Of a stretch of 64,000 bases of DNA, positions 9,318 to 17,906 are shown piece by piece. The DNA is from an uncultured Prevotella sp. Its GTDB lineage: Bacteria; Bacteroidota; Bacteroidia; Bacteroidales; Bacteroidaceae. The position numbers and the translations under genes were made by a program. Location of the stretch: assembly GCA_944320305.1 (NCBI GenBank), contig CALUGW010000004.1, positions 1 to 64,000 on the forward strand, in the 5' to 3' direction. The number at the start of each line of letters is the position of its first letter. The stretch's first letter is position 1. The notes under the pieces are model-generated. The model saw only the letters and a list, made by a program, of their open reading frames with translations. It had not been told where the DNA came from and made no database searches.

Positions 9318-9533
9318 ATGGCAAAAGGATTGGACAACAAGTTCCTCCATTACGGCATACGGAAGGAAGACATGAGCCTGATTGAAGCCCTTTGCGAGAA
9401 GCACGAACTGGACTTCAACTGGGTCAGCGAGGAAATACTGCGCAAATACCACGCCAAGAAAGTGGACGCGATAGAAATAACCGACACGGAAACGGAAGCC
9501 GTCATCAAAGCGGCCATCCAGCAAATCCGATAA
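9318..9533 (+). CDS. Small operon protein, 71 aa
   Basis: A short, probably helical protein without a motif I can name for certain. It contains a basic/acidic helix (RKEDMSLIEALCEKHELDF), a WVSEEILRKYHAKK helix, and an acidic tail with a helix at the end. It sits in a 4-bp gap after Res and 18 bp before the DndD-like gene, in the same orientation and with similar codon use, so I consider it real. Size and position suggest an adaptor between Mod/Res and the SMC/HerA module, or a small regulator. That role is inference only. Confidence 0.7.
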   Translation: MAKGLDNKFLHYGIRKEDMSLIEALCEKHELDFNWVSEEILRKYHAKKVDAIEITDTETEAVIKAAIQQIR

Positions 9534-9551
9534 AAAAGAAAGGAGGCAAGC

Positions 9552-11552
9552 ATGATTATCAAACGTATCAGAGCCATCAATTACAAAACATACCTAAATT
9601 TGGATTTGGACTTGTCGGTAGAACGCGAACGCCCCATCATCCTGATTGGCGGCAACAATGGCGGTGGTAAAACGACCTTGTTCGAAGCCATCTGCGGGGC
9701 ACTCTATGGACTGCGGATAAAAAACAAGCAGCATTTCTATGAGTTGCTCAACAACGGTGCGTTCAATCAGGTAGAACATAAAATCGAGCTTGAACTCACT
9801 TTTGTCGGATTGGTGCTGGGCATGGAACAGAAATACGCGCTGAAGCGCACCTACATGCTGAATCCTTCCGAGAAACCGGTGGAAAGTGTCAGCCTGAACA
9901 TGAACGGAAACATGTTTGTCTATGGCACCGCCACCCCTCCGGCACAACGCGCCAAAAGCGAACAGCAGGTAAACAAAATCATCAAGGCCAACCTGCCCCA
10001 AGAATTAAGCCAATACTTCCTGTTCGATGCCATGCAGTCGAGCAAATTGCTGGAAGAAAACGTGTTTGCCCAAATCATACGCGACAACATCGAAAACGTG
10101 ATGGGCTTCAACAAATACATCCAGTTGAAGAAGGCTTCGGAAAAGCTGTTGCAGGAATGGACCGTGCAGCGCATGAACGCACAAAAGGAGATAGAAGAAT
10201 ACGAAAACCTCTGCAAGGAGAAACAACAGCTGGAAGCCAAGTCGCAACAACAATCCGCCGATTTGGACAGACTCTATAAATATCTTGCCGCCATGAAAGA
10301 TGACTATGACAAAGCCAAGGCGGGCGAGGAAGATGTGAACCAGACCAAAAACAAGATACAGCAGTTGGATGACAGCATTCAATCCACGCTGCAAAAGGTG
10401 TCGGAATACTCCAATGCCGTAAAAGACTTCATCGACAATCTGGAGACAAACGTATTCCTGCCGAAAGTGGCGTCCAACATGTCGGTGGAAATCAACGCCA
10501 TCCTGAAAGCCAAAGAAGACTTGAAAGAGGAGCTGAAAGGTGTCTATGCCCCTGAAGAGGTATTCCACATTACGGAATGCGTGCTGAATTACTTGAAGGA
10601 ATTTGCCTTATGCACTTCCGACATTGACGCTGAGAATGTGGCAGCCTACGTGCTGGCCAAACAGAAGCAACCCGACAAACAAGATGAATATGCCTTTCTG
10701 GATGACTCGGAAACAGAGGCATTGAAGAGCCTGCTTCATATCAATGGTGTCAATGAATTCATCCAACTGGACAAGACCCGTCAGGAACTGGAAGAGCGGA
10801 TTGCCAATCTGTCCAACCAGCGTATGCAAAAAGAAGCATTGGAACGGAGCCAGACAAAGGGTAATATAGAACTGATTAAGGAATATGAATCCAAAGAAGC
10901 TCAAATCAAGAAACTGGAACAGGACAAGCAGAACACAAGCGATGAGATAGCCCGTCTGGACAGACGTATCCACCAATACGATGTGCAGATACAGCAAGAA
11001 CCGGATGTAAAATACGATACGCTGGTCAAACTCAAACCATTCTTTGAGGACGTGGCCAACTCCTTGCTGAAACAAAAGAAGCTGCTGATAGAAACAGAGA
11101 TGCAAAAACAACTGAACATGCTGTTGCTGTCCTACAAAGGCTGTATCTCGCGTGTGGAACTCTCGGACACATTGGAGAACTTCACCATCAAGCTCTACCA
11201 TAAGGCAGGCAATGAAATATCATTAAACCAGTTGAATGCCGCTTCCAAACAGATTTTCATCCAAGTATTGTTGAAAGTGTTGCGTAACTTGGGAGACTAT
11301 AATCCCCCGGTCATGATTGACACTGTAATGGGAGTGCTGGATGAAGAAAGCCGTGATGTGCTGATGGAAGAATATTTCCCGCAACTGGCCGAACAAACCA
11401 TCCTGCTGTGCACCACCTCGGAAATCCGCAAAGACAGCGATTATGTCCGCCTGGAACCTTTCATATCGAAAACATATACCTTGAAACGCAACGTGGAGGA
11501 ACAAAACACCACCGTTGAGACTGGTTATTTTGGTATCACACTTAACGATTGA
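9552..11552 (+). CDS. DndD-like SMC/ABC ATPase, 666 aa
   Basis: The N-terminus has Walker A GGNNGGGKTT (33-42) after a strand pattern typical of SMC/RecN ATPases (IRAINYKTY). Two coiled-coil arms (about 190-290 and 410-500) flank a middle hinge-like part. The C-terminal half holds an unusual signature LNQLNAASKQ (558-567) and a Walker B/D-loop MIDTVMGVLDEES (588-600). Length and layout match DndD, the ATPase of DNA phosphorothioation systems. No DndA, DndB, DndC or IscS-like sulfur gene is in the window, so sulfur chemistry is unlikely here. It overlaps the next gene by 4 bp, implying co-production. It most likely senses or bridges DNA. Confidence 0.85.
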   Translation: MIIKRIRAINYKTYLNLDLDLSVERERPIILIGGNNGGGKTTLFEAICGALYGLRIKNKQHFYELLNNGAFNQVEHKIELELTFVGLVLGMEQKYALKRTYMLNPSEKPVESVSLNMNGNMFVYGTATPPAQRAKSEQQVNKIIKANLPQELSQYFLFDAMQSSKLLEENVFAQIIRDNIENVMGFNKYIQLKKASEKLLQEWTVQRMNAQKEIEEYENLCKEKQQLEAKSQQQSADLDRLYKYLAAMKDDYDKAKAGEEDVNQTKNKIQQLDDSIQSTLQKVSEYSNAVKDFIDNLETNVFLPKVASNMSVEINAILKAKEDLKEELKGVYAPEEVFHITECVLNYLKEFALCTSDIDAENVAAYVLAKQKQPDKQDEYAFLDDSETEALKSLLHINGVNEFIQLDKTRQELEERIANLSNQRMQKEALERSQTKGNIELIKEYESKEAQIKKLEQDKQNTSDEIARLDRRIHQYDVQIQQEPDVKYDTLVKLKPFFEDVANSLLKQKKLLIETEMQKQLNMLLLSYKGCISRVELSDTLENFTIKLYHKAGNEISLNQLNAASKQIFIQVLLKVLRNLGDYNPPVMIDTVMGVLDEESRDVLMEEYFPQLAEQTILLCTTSEIRKDSDYVRLEPFISKTYTLKRNVEEQNTTVETGYFGITLND

Positions 11553-13138
11553 AGATTATGGAAATAGCATTAGACAACATACGTCAGTCCGAAGGCATAT
11601 TGGATGAGCTGAACGGGCTGAAGGAAAACATAGAAAACAGAATCAATCTGTCGCAAGTGGCCGGGAACGAAAAGCGTGTGTTGCTGACGGGCAACAAGAT
11701 TATGCGCATCTGTCTGATTGCCGGACTGAACGTAGCCGAAAAGCGCTCTATGGAACGCATCAACAATATCCAGCTTTCCAAATCCAGCATCCGCATCCCA
11801 TCAAGCTTCTTCACGCACAACAACTTGCGTTCGCTCTACTCTGCCTTGCTCAAAATCCGATACAGGGATTTCAAGATAGATTGGAATGACAGCCCCACGG
11901 TTTCAAGAATCATTGCGGCTGAAATGTTCAGGGGACGGGACTATCTGCTGAACGACAGCAACCTGAACAACTTCCTGCTCTCCATCACTTCCCATCGGAA
12001 TCTATCCGATAGCATTCCGGCATTGGAACTCATCATCGGAGAATACGACAATGAAATGGAAGCCTCGCTGAATATCAACGGCAAATCCATTACCAATACC
12101 CAAATCCTGATTGCAGGCTCTACAGGTTCTGGCAAAACCAATTTGCTGGCTGTACTCATCAACCAACTCAGAAGGCTTTCCGTGGAAACAGCCTATCCCG
12201 TCAATTTCTTGCTGTTCGACTACAAAGGCGAGTTTTCCGACCCGGCCAATAACCATTGGCTTACGCTGTTTGACGTGGACAGAAGTTGCATATTGAATCC
12301 GATAGAACGCCCGTTGCCCTTCACTCCGTTCAAGGATTTCACCGGAAAGACATTGAATGAAATTAATCTCTATTCATCTGAAATGGCTACCGCCTTGTGT
12401 GCGTTAGAAAAAGCCAACATCAGTGCCAATATGAGCAACCGACTGAGTGAAGCCATCGTAGATGCTTACAAGAAGACCAATGGTGCACCCATCTCCTTTG
12501 AGTTGATGCTACAGACGTATCAGGCAAAAATGCAGAACTCGGACAAAGACGACAGTGTCACTTCTGTCTTGAAACCATTGATAAGAAGTAACTTGTTTGA
12601 AAAAGAAGACAAAGTGCAGCTTACCAACGAATGCTTCATCATCAAGATGGATGCATTTCCTAAAGACGGCCCGATAGCCAAAGCCATTGTATATTTCGTA
12701 GTGTCAAAGTTGAACTTGATTTATGAACAATTGGACAAACAAGCCGTTAGTGATGACTACGTTCAAATCAGACACTTCACGATTATTGACGAAGCCCACT
12801 ATATGCTGGATTTCGACAACCGTCCATTGAGAAATCTGATTGCAGTTGGGCGCAACAAGGGTTTAAGCATCATTCTGGCCACTCAAAACATGGAAAGTTT
12901 CAAGAGCAAGCATTTTGATTTCTATGCCAACGCCCAATATCCGCTCATCATGAAACAGCAAACCATCTCTGACCCGGTTATCAAGGATTTGTTTGGCGTG
13001 AGCGGAAAAGAATTGCAGGAAATCCGTTCTGCCATAGCCGGACTGCAAAAAGGTGAGTTGATTATCAAAGACCAGAATGCCTTCCTGCTGGATATTGGCA
13101 AGAAGTATAAGAAAATCAAGGTATCGCATTTAATTTGA
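11549..13138 (+). CDS. HerA-type ATPase with DndE-like N-terminal domain, 529 aa
   Basis: Residues about 185-520 form a HerA/FtsK-superfamily (DUF87-like) motor: Walker A GSTGSGKT (190-197), LLFDYKGEFSD (221-231), a Walker B region (HFTIIDEAHYMLD, about 410-422) and an ATQNMESF sensor-like motif. Residues about 5-110, with LLTGNKIMRICLIAGLNV and NNLRSLYSALLKIRYRD, resemble the small DNA-binding protein DndE from memory of that family; this part needs a profile search. HerA proteins are hexameric DNA translocases, as in DptH. The gene overlaps the DndD-like gene by 4 bp and ends the tight operon. A DndE-HerA fusion next to DndD suggests a DNA-sensing motor complex. Confidence 0.85.
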   Translation: MKIMEIALDNIRQSEGILDELNGLKENIENRINLSQVAGNEKRVLLTGNKIMRICLIAGLNVAEKRSMERINNIQLSKSSIRIPSSFFTHNNLRSLYSALLKIRYRDFKIDWNDSPTVSRIIAAEMFRGRDYLLNDSNLNNFLLSITSHRNLSDSIPALELIIGEYDNEMEASLNINGKSITNTQILIAGSTGSGKTNLLAVLINQLRRLSVETAYPVNFLLFDYKGEFSDPANNHWLTLFDVDRSCILNPIERPLPFTPFKDFTGKTLNEINLYSSEMATALCALEKANISANMSNRLSEAIVDAYKKTNGAPISFELMLQTYQAKMQNSDKDDSVTSVLKPLIRSNLFEKEDKVQLTNECFIIKMDAFPKDGPIAKAIVYFVVSKLNLIYEQLDKQAVSDDYVQIRHFTIIDEAHYMLDFDNRPLRNLIAVGRNKGLSIILATQNMESFKSKHFDFYANAQYPLIMKQQTISDPVIKDLFGVSGKELQEIRSAIAGLQKGELIIKDQNAFLLDIGKKYKKIKVSHLI

Positions 13139-13183
13139 AAGGGAATCAATATTATCAGATTTCTTTATTAATTCTAACAGGTA

Positions 13184-14263
13184 ATGAATGACTTCGAAGA
13201 ATATATAAGACAAGGCGAGCCTCTGAAGAAAGAAAAAGGCTACGCTTGGCAAACGGCCATCGGCTTGCAGGCGGTGGACGACTTGAAACCGTCCGAATAT
13301 CTGATACAGACGGCTCGGCAACATATCGAAGGGGACATAACTATCGAAGAAGCCAAACAGCTGATTGACACCTACTATCAGTCTAAGACGGCCAGGGCCG
13401 ACATGGATGACAGGACAGAGGAAGCTGATAAAGTTTCGGCGCGTATCGCCGAAATCTTGTCGGAAAAGACATTCACGTTCTCTCCGGTTGAATATATCAC
13501 CATCCACCGACGTCTTTTTCAAGGAATCTATAAATTTGCAGGTAAAATCAGGAATTACAACATCACCAAAAAAGAGTGGGTGCTGAAAGGCGAAACCGTA
13601 CTATATGCCAGTGCCGATAGCATACGTGAAACTCTTGATTATGATTTCGGTCAGGAGAAGAATTTCAGCTATAAAGATTTGAACATCCATGATGCCATCA
13701 CCCACATTGCCAATTTTATATCCGGAATTTGGCAAATTCATGCTTTTGGAGAAGGCAACACCCGCACAACGGCAGTTTTTACTATAAAGTACTTGCGCAC
13801 TTTCGGATTTGACATCAATAACGATGCGTTTGCCAAGCATTCGTGGTATTTCCGTAATGCTTTGGTCCGCGCCAACTACAACAACCTGAGCAAAGGCATA
13901 TACGCCACCACCGAATATATTGAGGCTTTCTTCCGGAACTTGATCCTATCCGAGCATAACGAATTGAAGAACCGGACGATGCTTGTACAGGAATCTTTTC
14001 CACAAGAAAGACAAAGTGCAAATGCAACAAATGAGACGCCATCAAAGTGCAATATTTGCACTTTGGATTGCACTTTGGAGGAAATGGCGGTGCTCAACTT
14101 TTTACGGGAACAACCCAAAGCCACACAAAAAGAGATTGCTGCACACATAGGCAAATCTGAGCGGACCGTCAAGACCATCACCGTGAAATTGGTTGAAAAA
14201 GGCATTATAGAACGAAAAAACGGCAAAAGAAATGGTTTTTGGGAGATTAAAAAAATGGTTTGA
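13184..14263 (+). CDS. Fic protein with VbhA-like N-terminus and C-terminal winged helix
   Basis: A 359-aa Fic protein. Residues about 45-70 (ITIEEAKQLIDTYYQSK) resemble the VbhA antitoxin helix found fused to some Fic proteins. The Fic motif is HAFGEGNTR (186-194), with Asn in the place that is Gly in the most common GNGR form. The flap is KFAGKIRNYNI (117-127). After a linker, residues about 305-355 form a winged helix (QKEIAAHIGKSERTVKTITVKLVEKGIIER). It follows the HerA gene by 45 bp. I infer an auto-inhibited AMP-transferase that may also bind DNA near the palindromes in its own linker. Confidence 0.87.
   Translation: MNDFEEYIRQGEPLKKEKGYAWQTAIGLQAVDDLKPSEYLIQTARQHIEGDITIEEAKQLIDTYYQSKTARADMDDRTEEADKVSARIAEILSEKTFTFSPVEYITIHRRLFQGIYKFAGKIRNYNITKKEWVLKGETVLYASADSIRETLDYDFGQEKNFSYKDLNIHDAITHIANFISGIWQIHAFGEGNTRTTAVFTIKYLRTFGFDINNDAFAKHSWYFRNALVRANYNNLSKGIYATTEYIEAFFRNLILSEHNELKNRTMLVQESFPQERQSANATNETPSKCNICTLDCTLEEMAVLNFLREQPKATQKEIAAHIGKSERTVKTITVKLVEKGIIERKNGKRNGFWEIKKMV
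14012..14077. repeat. Four-copy CAAAGTGCAA motif inside the Fic gene
   Basis: CAAAGTGCAA occurs at 14012-14021 and 14043-14052, and its reverse complement at 14056-14065 and 14068-14077. The middle two form a 10-bp inverted repeat around TAT. The cluster encodes the linker between the Fic and winged-helix domains. Confidence 0.7.
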
Positions 14264-14321
14264 ACCGCGAAATTATCGTTGATGGAAGAGAAAGAACCCA
14301 ATTAAAAAAGACTATTTTTAT

Positions 14322-14477
14322 ATGAATGACTCCAAAGGCAACCTCCTCTACCAAACCGAGGACGGACAGACAAAAATAGAAGTCACACTTGCCAATGATA
14401 CCGTGTGGCTCACCACCGGCCAGAGGGCGGAATTGTTTCAGGTTATCGCGTCAAGTAAAAGAAGAGAAATACTGTAA
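14322..14477 (+). pseudogene. RhuM-like protein remnant, 51 codons
   Basis: The open frame starts MNDSKGNLLYQTEDGQTK and continues through a VWLTTGQRAELFQ stretch, which matches the N-terminus of RhuM/virulence-type proteins (normally about 330 aa). It stops after 51 codons at 14475-14477, and nothing further of the family can be read downstream before the next gene at 14510. It is probably a truncated leftover of a RhuM gene that once sat in the island. An independent short peptide is unlikely. Confidence 0.6.
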
Positions 14478-14509
14478 ATGATATAGGAACATTTCGCAAA
14501 CGAACAATA

Positions 14510-15106
14510 ATGACTACAAAAATACTTTTCCTACATGGTTTCTTTGCTTCGGGCAGTTGCACACCTGCCCAGGCATTAAGGCAGACATTCGCAGGCAAGG
14601 CGGAAGTCCTCACGCCCGACCTTCCGCTTCATCCTCGCGAAGCGTTGGCATTTATTACAAGCCTTTGCAAGCGGGAGCATCCTAAAGTATTGGCAGGCAA
14701 TAGCAATGGCTCTTTCTTGGCGCAAATAGTGGCATCACGCTTGGGAACACCTGCCCTGCTGGGTAATCCCTATTTTGAAATGACCCGCTTTCTCATTGAG
14801 CGCATCGGAGCGCATGAGTACAAATCACCACGAGCAGACGGACGGCAACATTTCGTGATAGACCAACCGCTGATAGATGAATTTGCAGAGATACAAAAAC
14901 ATCAATGGGATGATTGCCGATCGGAAATGACCGACCGCATTTGGGGACTATTCGGAGAGAATGACCATCTGGCACACTTCGAACCGTTGTTCCTGCAACA
15001 CTATACCAATGCTTACCACTTCCCCGGTGCACATACGCCTACGGCGGAAGAGGTACGGGAGTATTATGTGCCGCTGGTAGAAAAACTATATACAACAACC
15101 CTATAA
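14510..15106 (+). CDS. YqiA/YcfP-like alpha/beta hydrolase
   Basis: A 198-aa alpha/beta-fold hydrolase of the YqiA type. The strand LFLHGF (6-11) is the oxyanion-hole segment, GNSNGS (63-68) is the nucleophile elbow with Ser65, and the acid and base lie in GENDHLAHF and FPGAHTPT near the C-terminus. These small cytoplasmic proteins are presumed esterases of unknown substrate. It is 9 bp ahead of the DUF6155 gene, so the two are probably co-transcribed. It has no obvious link to defence. Confidence 0.85.
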   Translation: MTTKILFLHGFFASGSCTPAQALRQTFAGKAEVLTPDLPLHPREALAFITSLCKREHPKVLAGNSNGSFLAQIVASRLGTPALLGNPYFEMTRFLIERIGAHEYKSPRADGRQHFVIDQPLIDEFAEIQKHQWDDCRSEMTDRIWGLFGENDHLAHFEPLFLQHYTNAYHFPGAHTPTAEEVREYYVPLVEKLYTTTL

Positions 15107-15115
15107 CAAACAAAT

Positions 15116-15628
15116 ATGTCAAAAGCAAAGCTAAAGAAATACCTTCAAACGCTCACCAAAGAGCAAGTCATCGAAGTGACGCTCGAACTTTATGACGCAC
15201 GGAAAGAAGCCAAGGAGTACCTGGAGTTCTATCTGGCACCTGACAGCAATGCCGAATTGGAGAAATGCAAGAAAGCCATCCGGCAGGAGTTCTTCCCTAC
15301 CCGTGGCTTTTCAGAAAAGCCTTCTTTCGCCAAGTGCCGGAAAGTCATTTCTGATTTTCAAAAACTGAAAACAGAACCAACCCTTGTCGCTGACCTGATG
15401 TTGTTTTACATCGAACAGGGATGCGAATATACCGTGACCTTTGGCGATATGTGGGAACAATACTACATCACTCTGGAAAACAACTTCGACAAAGCCATGA
15501 AGTTTATTTTCATGCATGGTTTGTTAGCCGCTTATTATGAACGGATAGAGAAATTGCTTGCTAATGCCAGCAATTGCGGCTGGGGATTTTATGACACGCT
15601 TTCGGACATTTATCACCAATACAGATAA
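15116..15628 (+). CDS. DUF6155-like protein, 170 aa
   Basis: A mostly helical cytoplasmic protein that begins MSKAKLKKYLQTLTKEQVIE, the pattern I associate with DUF6155 of Bacteroidota. Function is unknown. It follows the YqiA-like gene after 9 bp. A degraded 50-bp piece of the same gene recurs at 19,181-19,230, at the island/core boundary, so this gene or a relative existed there before the intervening genes arrived or before the second copy decayed. Confidence 0.75.
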   Translation: MSKAKLKKYLQTLTKEQVIEVTLELYDARKEAKEYLEFYLAPDSNAELEKCKKAIRQEFFPTRGFSEKPSFAKCRKVISDFQKLKTEPTLVADLMLFYIEQGCEYTVTFGDMWEQYYITLENNFDKAMKFIFMHGLLAAYYERIEKLLANASNCGWGFYDTLSDIYHQYR

Positions 15629-15640
15629 CAAAATTAAAGA

Positions 15641-15676
15641 AAGCCATTCCCGGCTTAGATACGCAAAGAATGGCTT
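15641..15676. terminator. Bidirectional terminator-like hairpin
   Basis: AAGCCATTC (15641-15649) pairs with GAATGGCTT (15668-15676). It lies between the end of the DUF6155 gene and the end of the convergent 91-aa gene, the expected place for a shared terminator. T-tracts are short. Confidence 0.45.
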
Positions 15677-15683
15677 CCAATTT

Positions 15684-15959
15684 CTACTCCATTGACTCTC
15701 GAATAATGCGCAAAGTTTCCCTCTTATATTCCCTACGGTTATACTCTTCACCCCTACACATCCAGCAACTGCACGGAGTGCCTGTGGTTTGATAAACTTT
15801 TGCCCATTTTTCTTTTGCCAACTCAAACCAATGCGGATGATTGTCTATACCTCCATCATCACGGATAACAGGAGTTCCATAAGCTGCATAAAGAATCATG
15901 CGAGCCTTAAACACGCGTGACATCTGTTGACGTCTCCAATGTTTGTTTCTTTTGTCCAT
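15684..15959 (-). CDS. Small Cys-rich protein, 91 aa
   Basis: A basic 91-aa protein with a PCSCWMCRG motif (about residues 62-70) that looks like a metal-binding CxCxxC site. Basic stretches at both ends (MDKRNKHWRRQQ and RREYKRETLRIIRE) could contact nucleic acid. I recognise the pattern as a recurring small bacterial family without known function. The gene stands alone between the DUF6155 gene and the DUF262 gene. Confidence 0.65.
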   Translation of the reverse strand: MDKRNKHWRRQQMSRVFKARMILYAAYGTPVIRDDGGIDNHPHWFELAKEKWAKVYQTTGTPCSCWMCRGEEYNRREYKRETLRIIRESME

Positions 15960-16032
15960 CGTCTCTTTGAATTAAAGTTAGGATGAACAATGATTTTACT
16001 TTTGCAAGACACAATGTATCCATATTACAAAT

Positions 16033-17853
16033 TTACCTGTGCTCTGAAATTAAACAACCGCCAAATGCGTTTATAGCTTCCTGACTGTCTCTTCCTGTAA
16101 CAGCTTTACCTGTGGCTTGTTCGATTCTATCAGCAAGTTTAATAGCCCTGTCTATAATAAATTCATCAAACTTATCTTCATTAAGAAGATTAAAGTTGAT
16201 TTTGTGTGTAGAAACAGCATGAACTAAATCGTCTTTATCAATCTTGTGGTTAAGAATTGCTTGTATATATTTACTTGGAGCCACACCTCCTATAGAACGA
16301 TTGGTCGAAGCATATATCATAGTTTTATTAATGACAGAGTTCCATTTCTCTCGTGGCAAATTTTGCTTTTCGCAATAACTTGCCGGGAATATGTGATGAA
16401 TATCAGTATTTTCTGATGTATAAGTGGCTACCGTCATTTTTCCCGCTGTCAAGAAATCCAAAGGCTCGTCTTGAAGCAGAAGAGCCATAACTCCTTTATA
16501 CGCGGCTGAATTTCTTGTTTGAAGACTTAACAAACGGGTTATATGAAAACTTGAGCGAGAAACTGTATCTGGCAATATGTCATCATCTGCCAACCATACA
16601 AAGAAATCTTTTATATCAGAAGCGTAGCGCGTTTCATTTGCACTGCCATATAACTCACCAAAAACTCCACACCAATACCACTTGGACAGCTTGGTTAAAT
16701 TGGGTAAATTGGTGAGTAAATGCTGATGGCTAATATCATATGCAAATATGGCTGCCAATGGAATAAATTGCGTATTATAAGGTAAATTATCTGCAGCATA
16801 AACACCTTGTTTTATCAAAAAACGGGCGGCCTCAATGAAACCATTTTTAAGAACATCCCGCTTTTGATTAAACACCAAACTGCGAAGAGCCATAACGTCT
16901 TTCTTTTTACACTTCACTCCTATTTTTCCATCAGATTCGATTGACTTCTCGTAGCTATCCCAAAGTGTCATTGAAGTGATGAAAGCTGTGCCATCGATGT
17001 CTCTTAATACGTCAAATTTAGAAAAATCACTCTTTATTGACTTCCATTCCTGACGCAGTTCAACCCCATCAGCCGCAAGCGAAGCTGTTACCAACTCAAA
17101 AACATTTAATGGAACGCCACCGCGATTCACATTTTCAAATATCTGGCACACAGATGACTGCGAGGTATTCTTCAAAACCTTAATCACAGGCAGCTTATAT
17201 GCAATAACAGACGAAATAATGTCTGTATTAAATTTCTGATAAAGTGCCAACTTTGCAGGGTCGTTCTGATAATACTGTAGCATTCCCAAACACCAATTCA
17301 TTGATTCCGTAGGGTCAAACATCAAATTAAGAGGAAACATCAGATTTTTATACTCCTTTTCTCTGATGGTCAAATCCAAAGTGATAACCTTACCTATATC
17401 TGATGTTTTTATTTTCTTATCAGAAATGGATATTATCGCATCCTCTCTATCCTCATTCTCATCAAGAGCTTTTACAATGTCAATATAATAATATCGGTAA
17501 ATGACATAGCTTTTATTGCGTTCCCAGCATGTTTCAACAGGTTTTGGACTCATAAATACCTGAAAAAGTGTAGTGAGCCGCTGTTGCCCATCAAGAACAA
17601 GATAGTCCGGCTTTACATTGGCCATCTTCGAGTCAACTCCCGTGAATAGACGAGGTTTATAATTGACTTCACCGCCTGTTTCCAAAAACATTACTGCACC
17701 CATAGGAAACCCCATTGTGATGCTTTCTATCAACTTACATATTTTCCCGTCATCCCAAACCCATGAACGTTGGAATTCAGGAAGCTGTAACCCACCTTTC
17801 TGAACTTGAAGCAACAAGTCTTTTAAGTCTGTATCATTTGATTGTACTGCCAT
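16033..17853 (-). CDS. GmrSD-like DUF262/HNH restriction protein, 606 aa
   Basis: The N-terminal DUF262 (ParB/sulfiredoxin-like NTPase) domain shows LPEFQRSWVW (24-33) and the hallmark LDGQQRLTTL (87-96). The C-terminal DUF1524-type HNH nuclease has DIHHIFP (about 484-490) followed by Asn-rich residues (NSVINKTMI and later TNRSIGG). This is the single-chain arrangement of GmrSD, a type IV enzyme that cleaves DNA with modified (often glucosylated hydroxymethyl) cytosines. It is likely a defence gene against phages with modified genomes. It is transcribed opposite to the type III-like operon. Both domains look intact; which modification it detects is unknown. Confidence 0.88.
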   Translation of the reverse strand: MAVQSNDTDLKDLLLQVQKGGLQLPEFQRSWVWDDGKICKLIESITMGFPMGAVMFLETGGEVNYKPRLFTGVDSKMANVKPDYLVLDGQQRLTTLFQVFMSPKPVETCWERNKSYVIYRYYYIDIVKALDENEDREDAIISISDKKIKTSDIGKVITLDLTIREKEYKNLMFPLNLMFDPTESMNWCLGMLQYYQNDPAKLALYQKFNTDIISSVIAYKLPVIKVLKNTSQSSVCQIFENVNRGGVPLNVFELVTASLAADGVELRQEWKSIKSDFSKFDVLRDIDGTAFITSMTLWDSYEKSIESDGKIGVKCKKKDVMALRSLVFNQKRDVLKNGFIEAARFLIKQGVYAADNLPYNTQFIPLAAIFAYDISHQHLLTNLPNLTKLSKWYWCGVFGELYGSANETRYASDIKDFFVWLADDDILPDTVSRSSFHITRLLSLQTRNSAAYKGVMALLLQDEPLDFLTAGKMTVATYTSENTDIHHIFPASYCEKQNLPREKWNSVINKTMIYASTNRSIGGVAPSKYIQAILNHKIDKDDLVHAVSTHKINFNLLNEDKFDEFIIDRAIKLADRIEQATGKAVTGRDSQEAINAFGGCLISEHR

Positions 17854-17906
17854 AACTATTTCTTGTTAAACACTTACGATTTATTCATTCTTTATAAATA
17901 TTCTTC

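Noticed and set aside
4099-13138. BREX or DISARM system
   Set aside because: No BrxC-, PglX- or DrmB-like gene. The only PglZ domain in the window belongs to PorX, far away in the type IX cluster.
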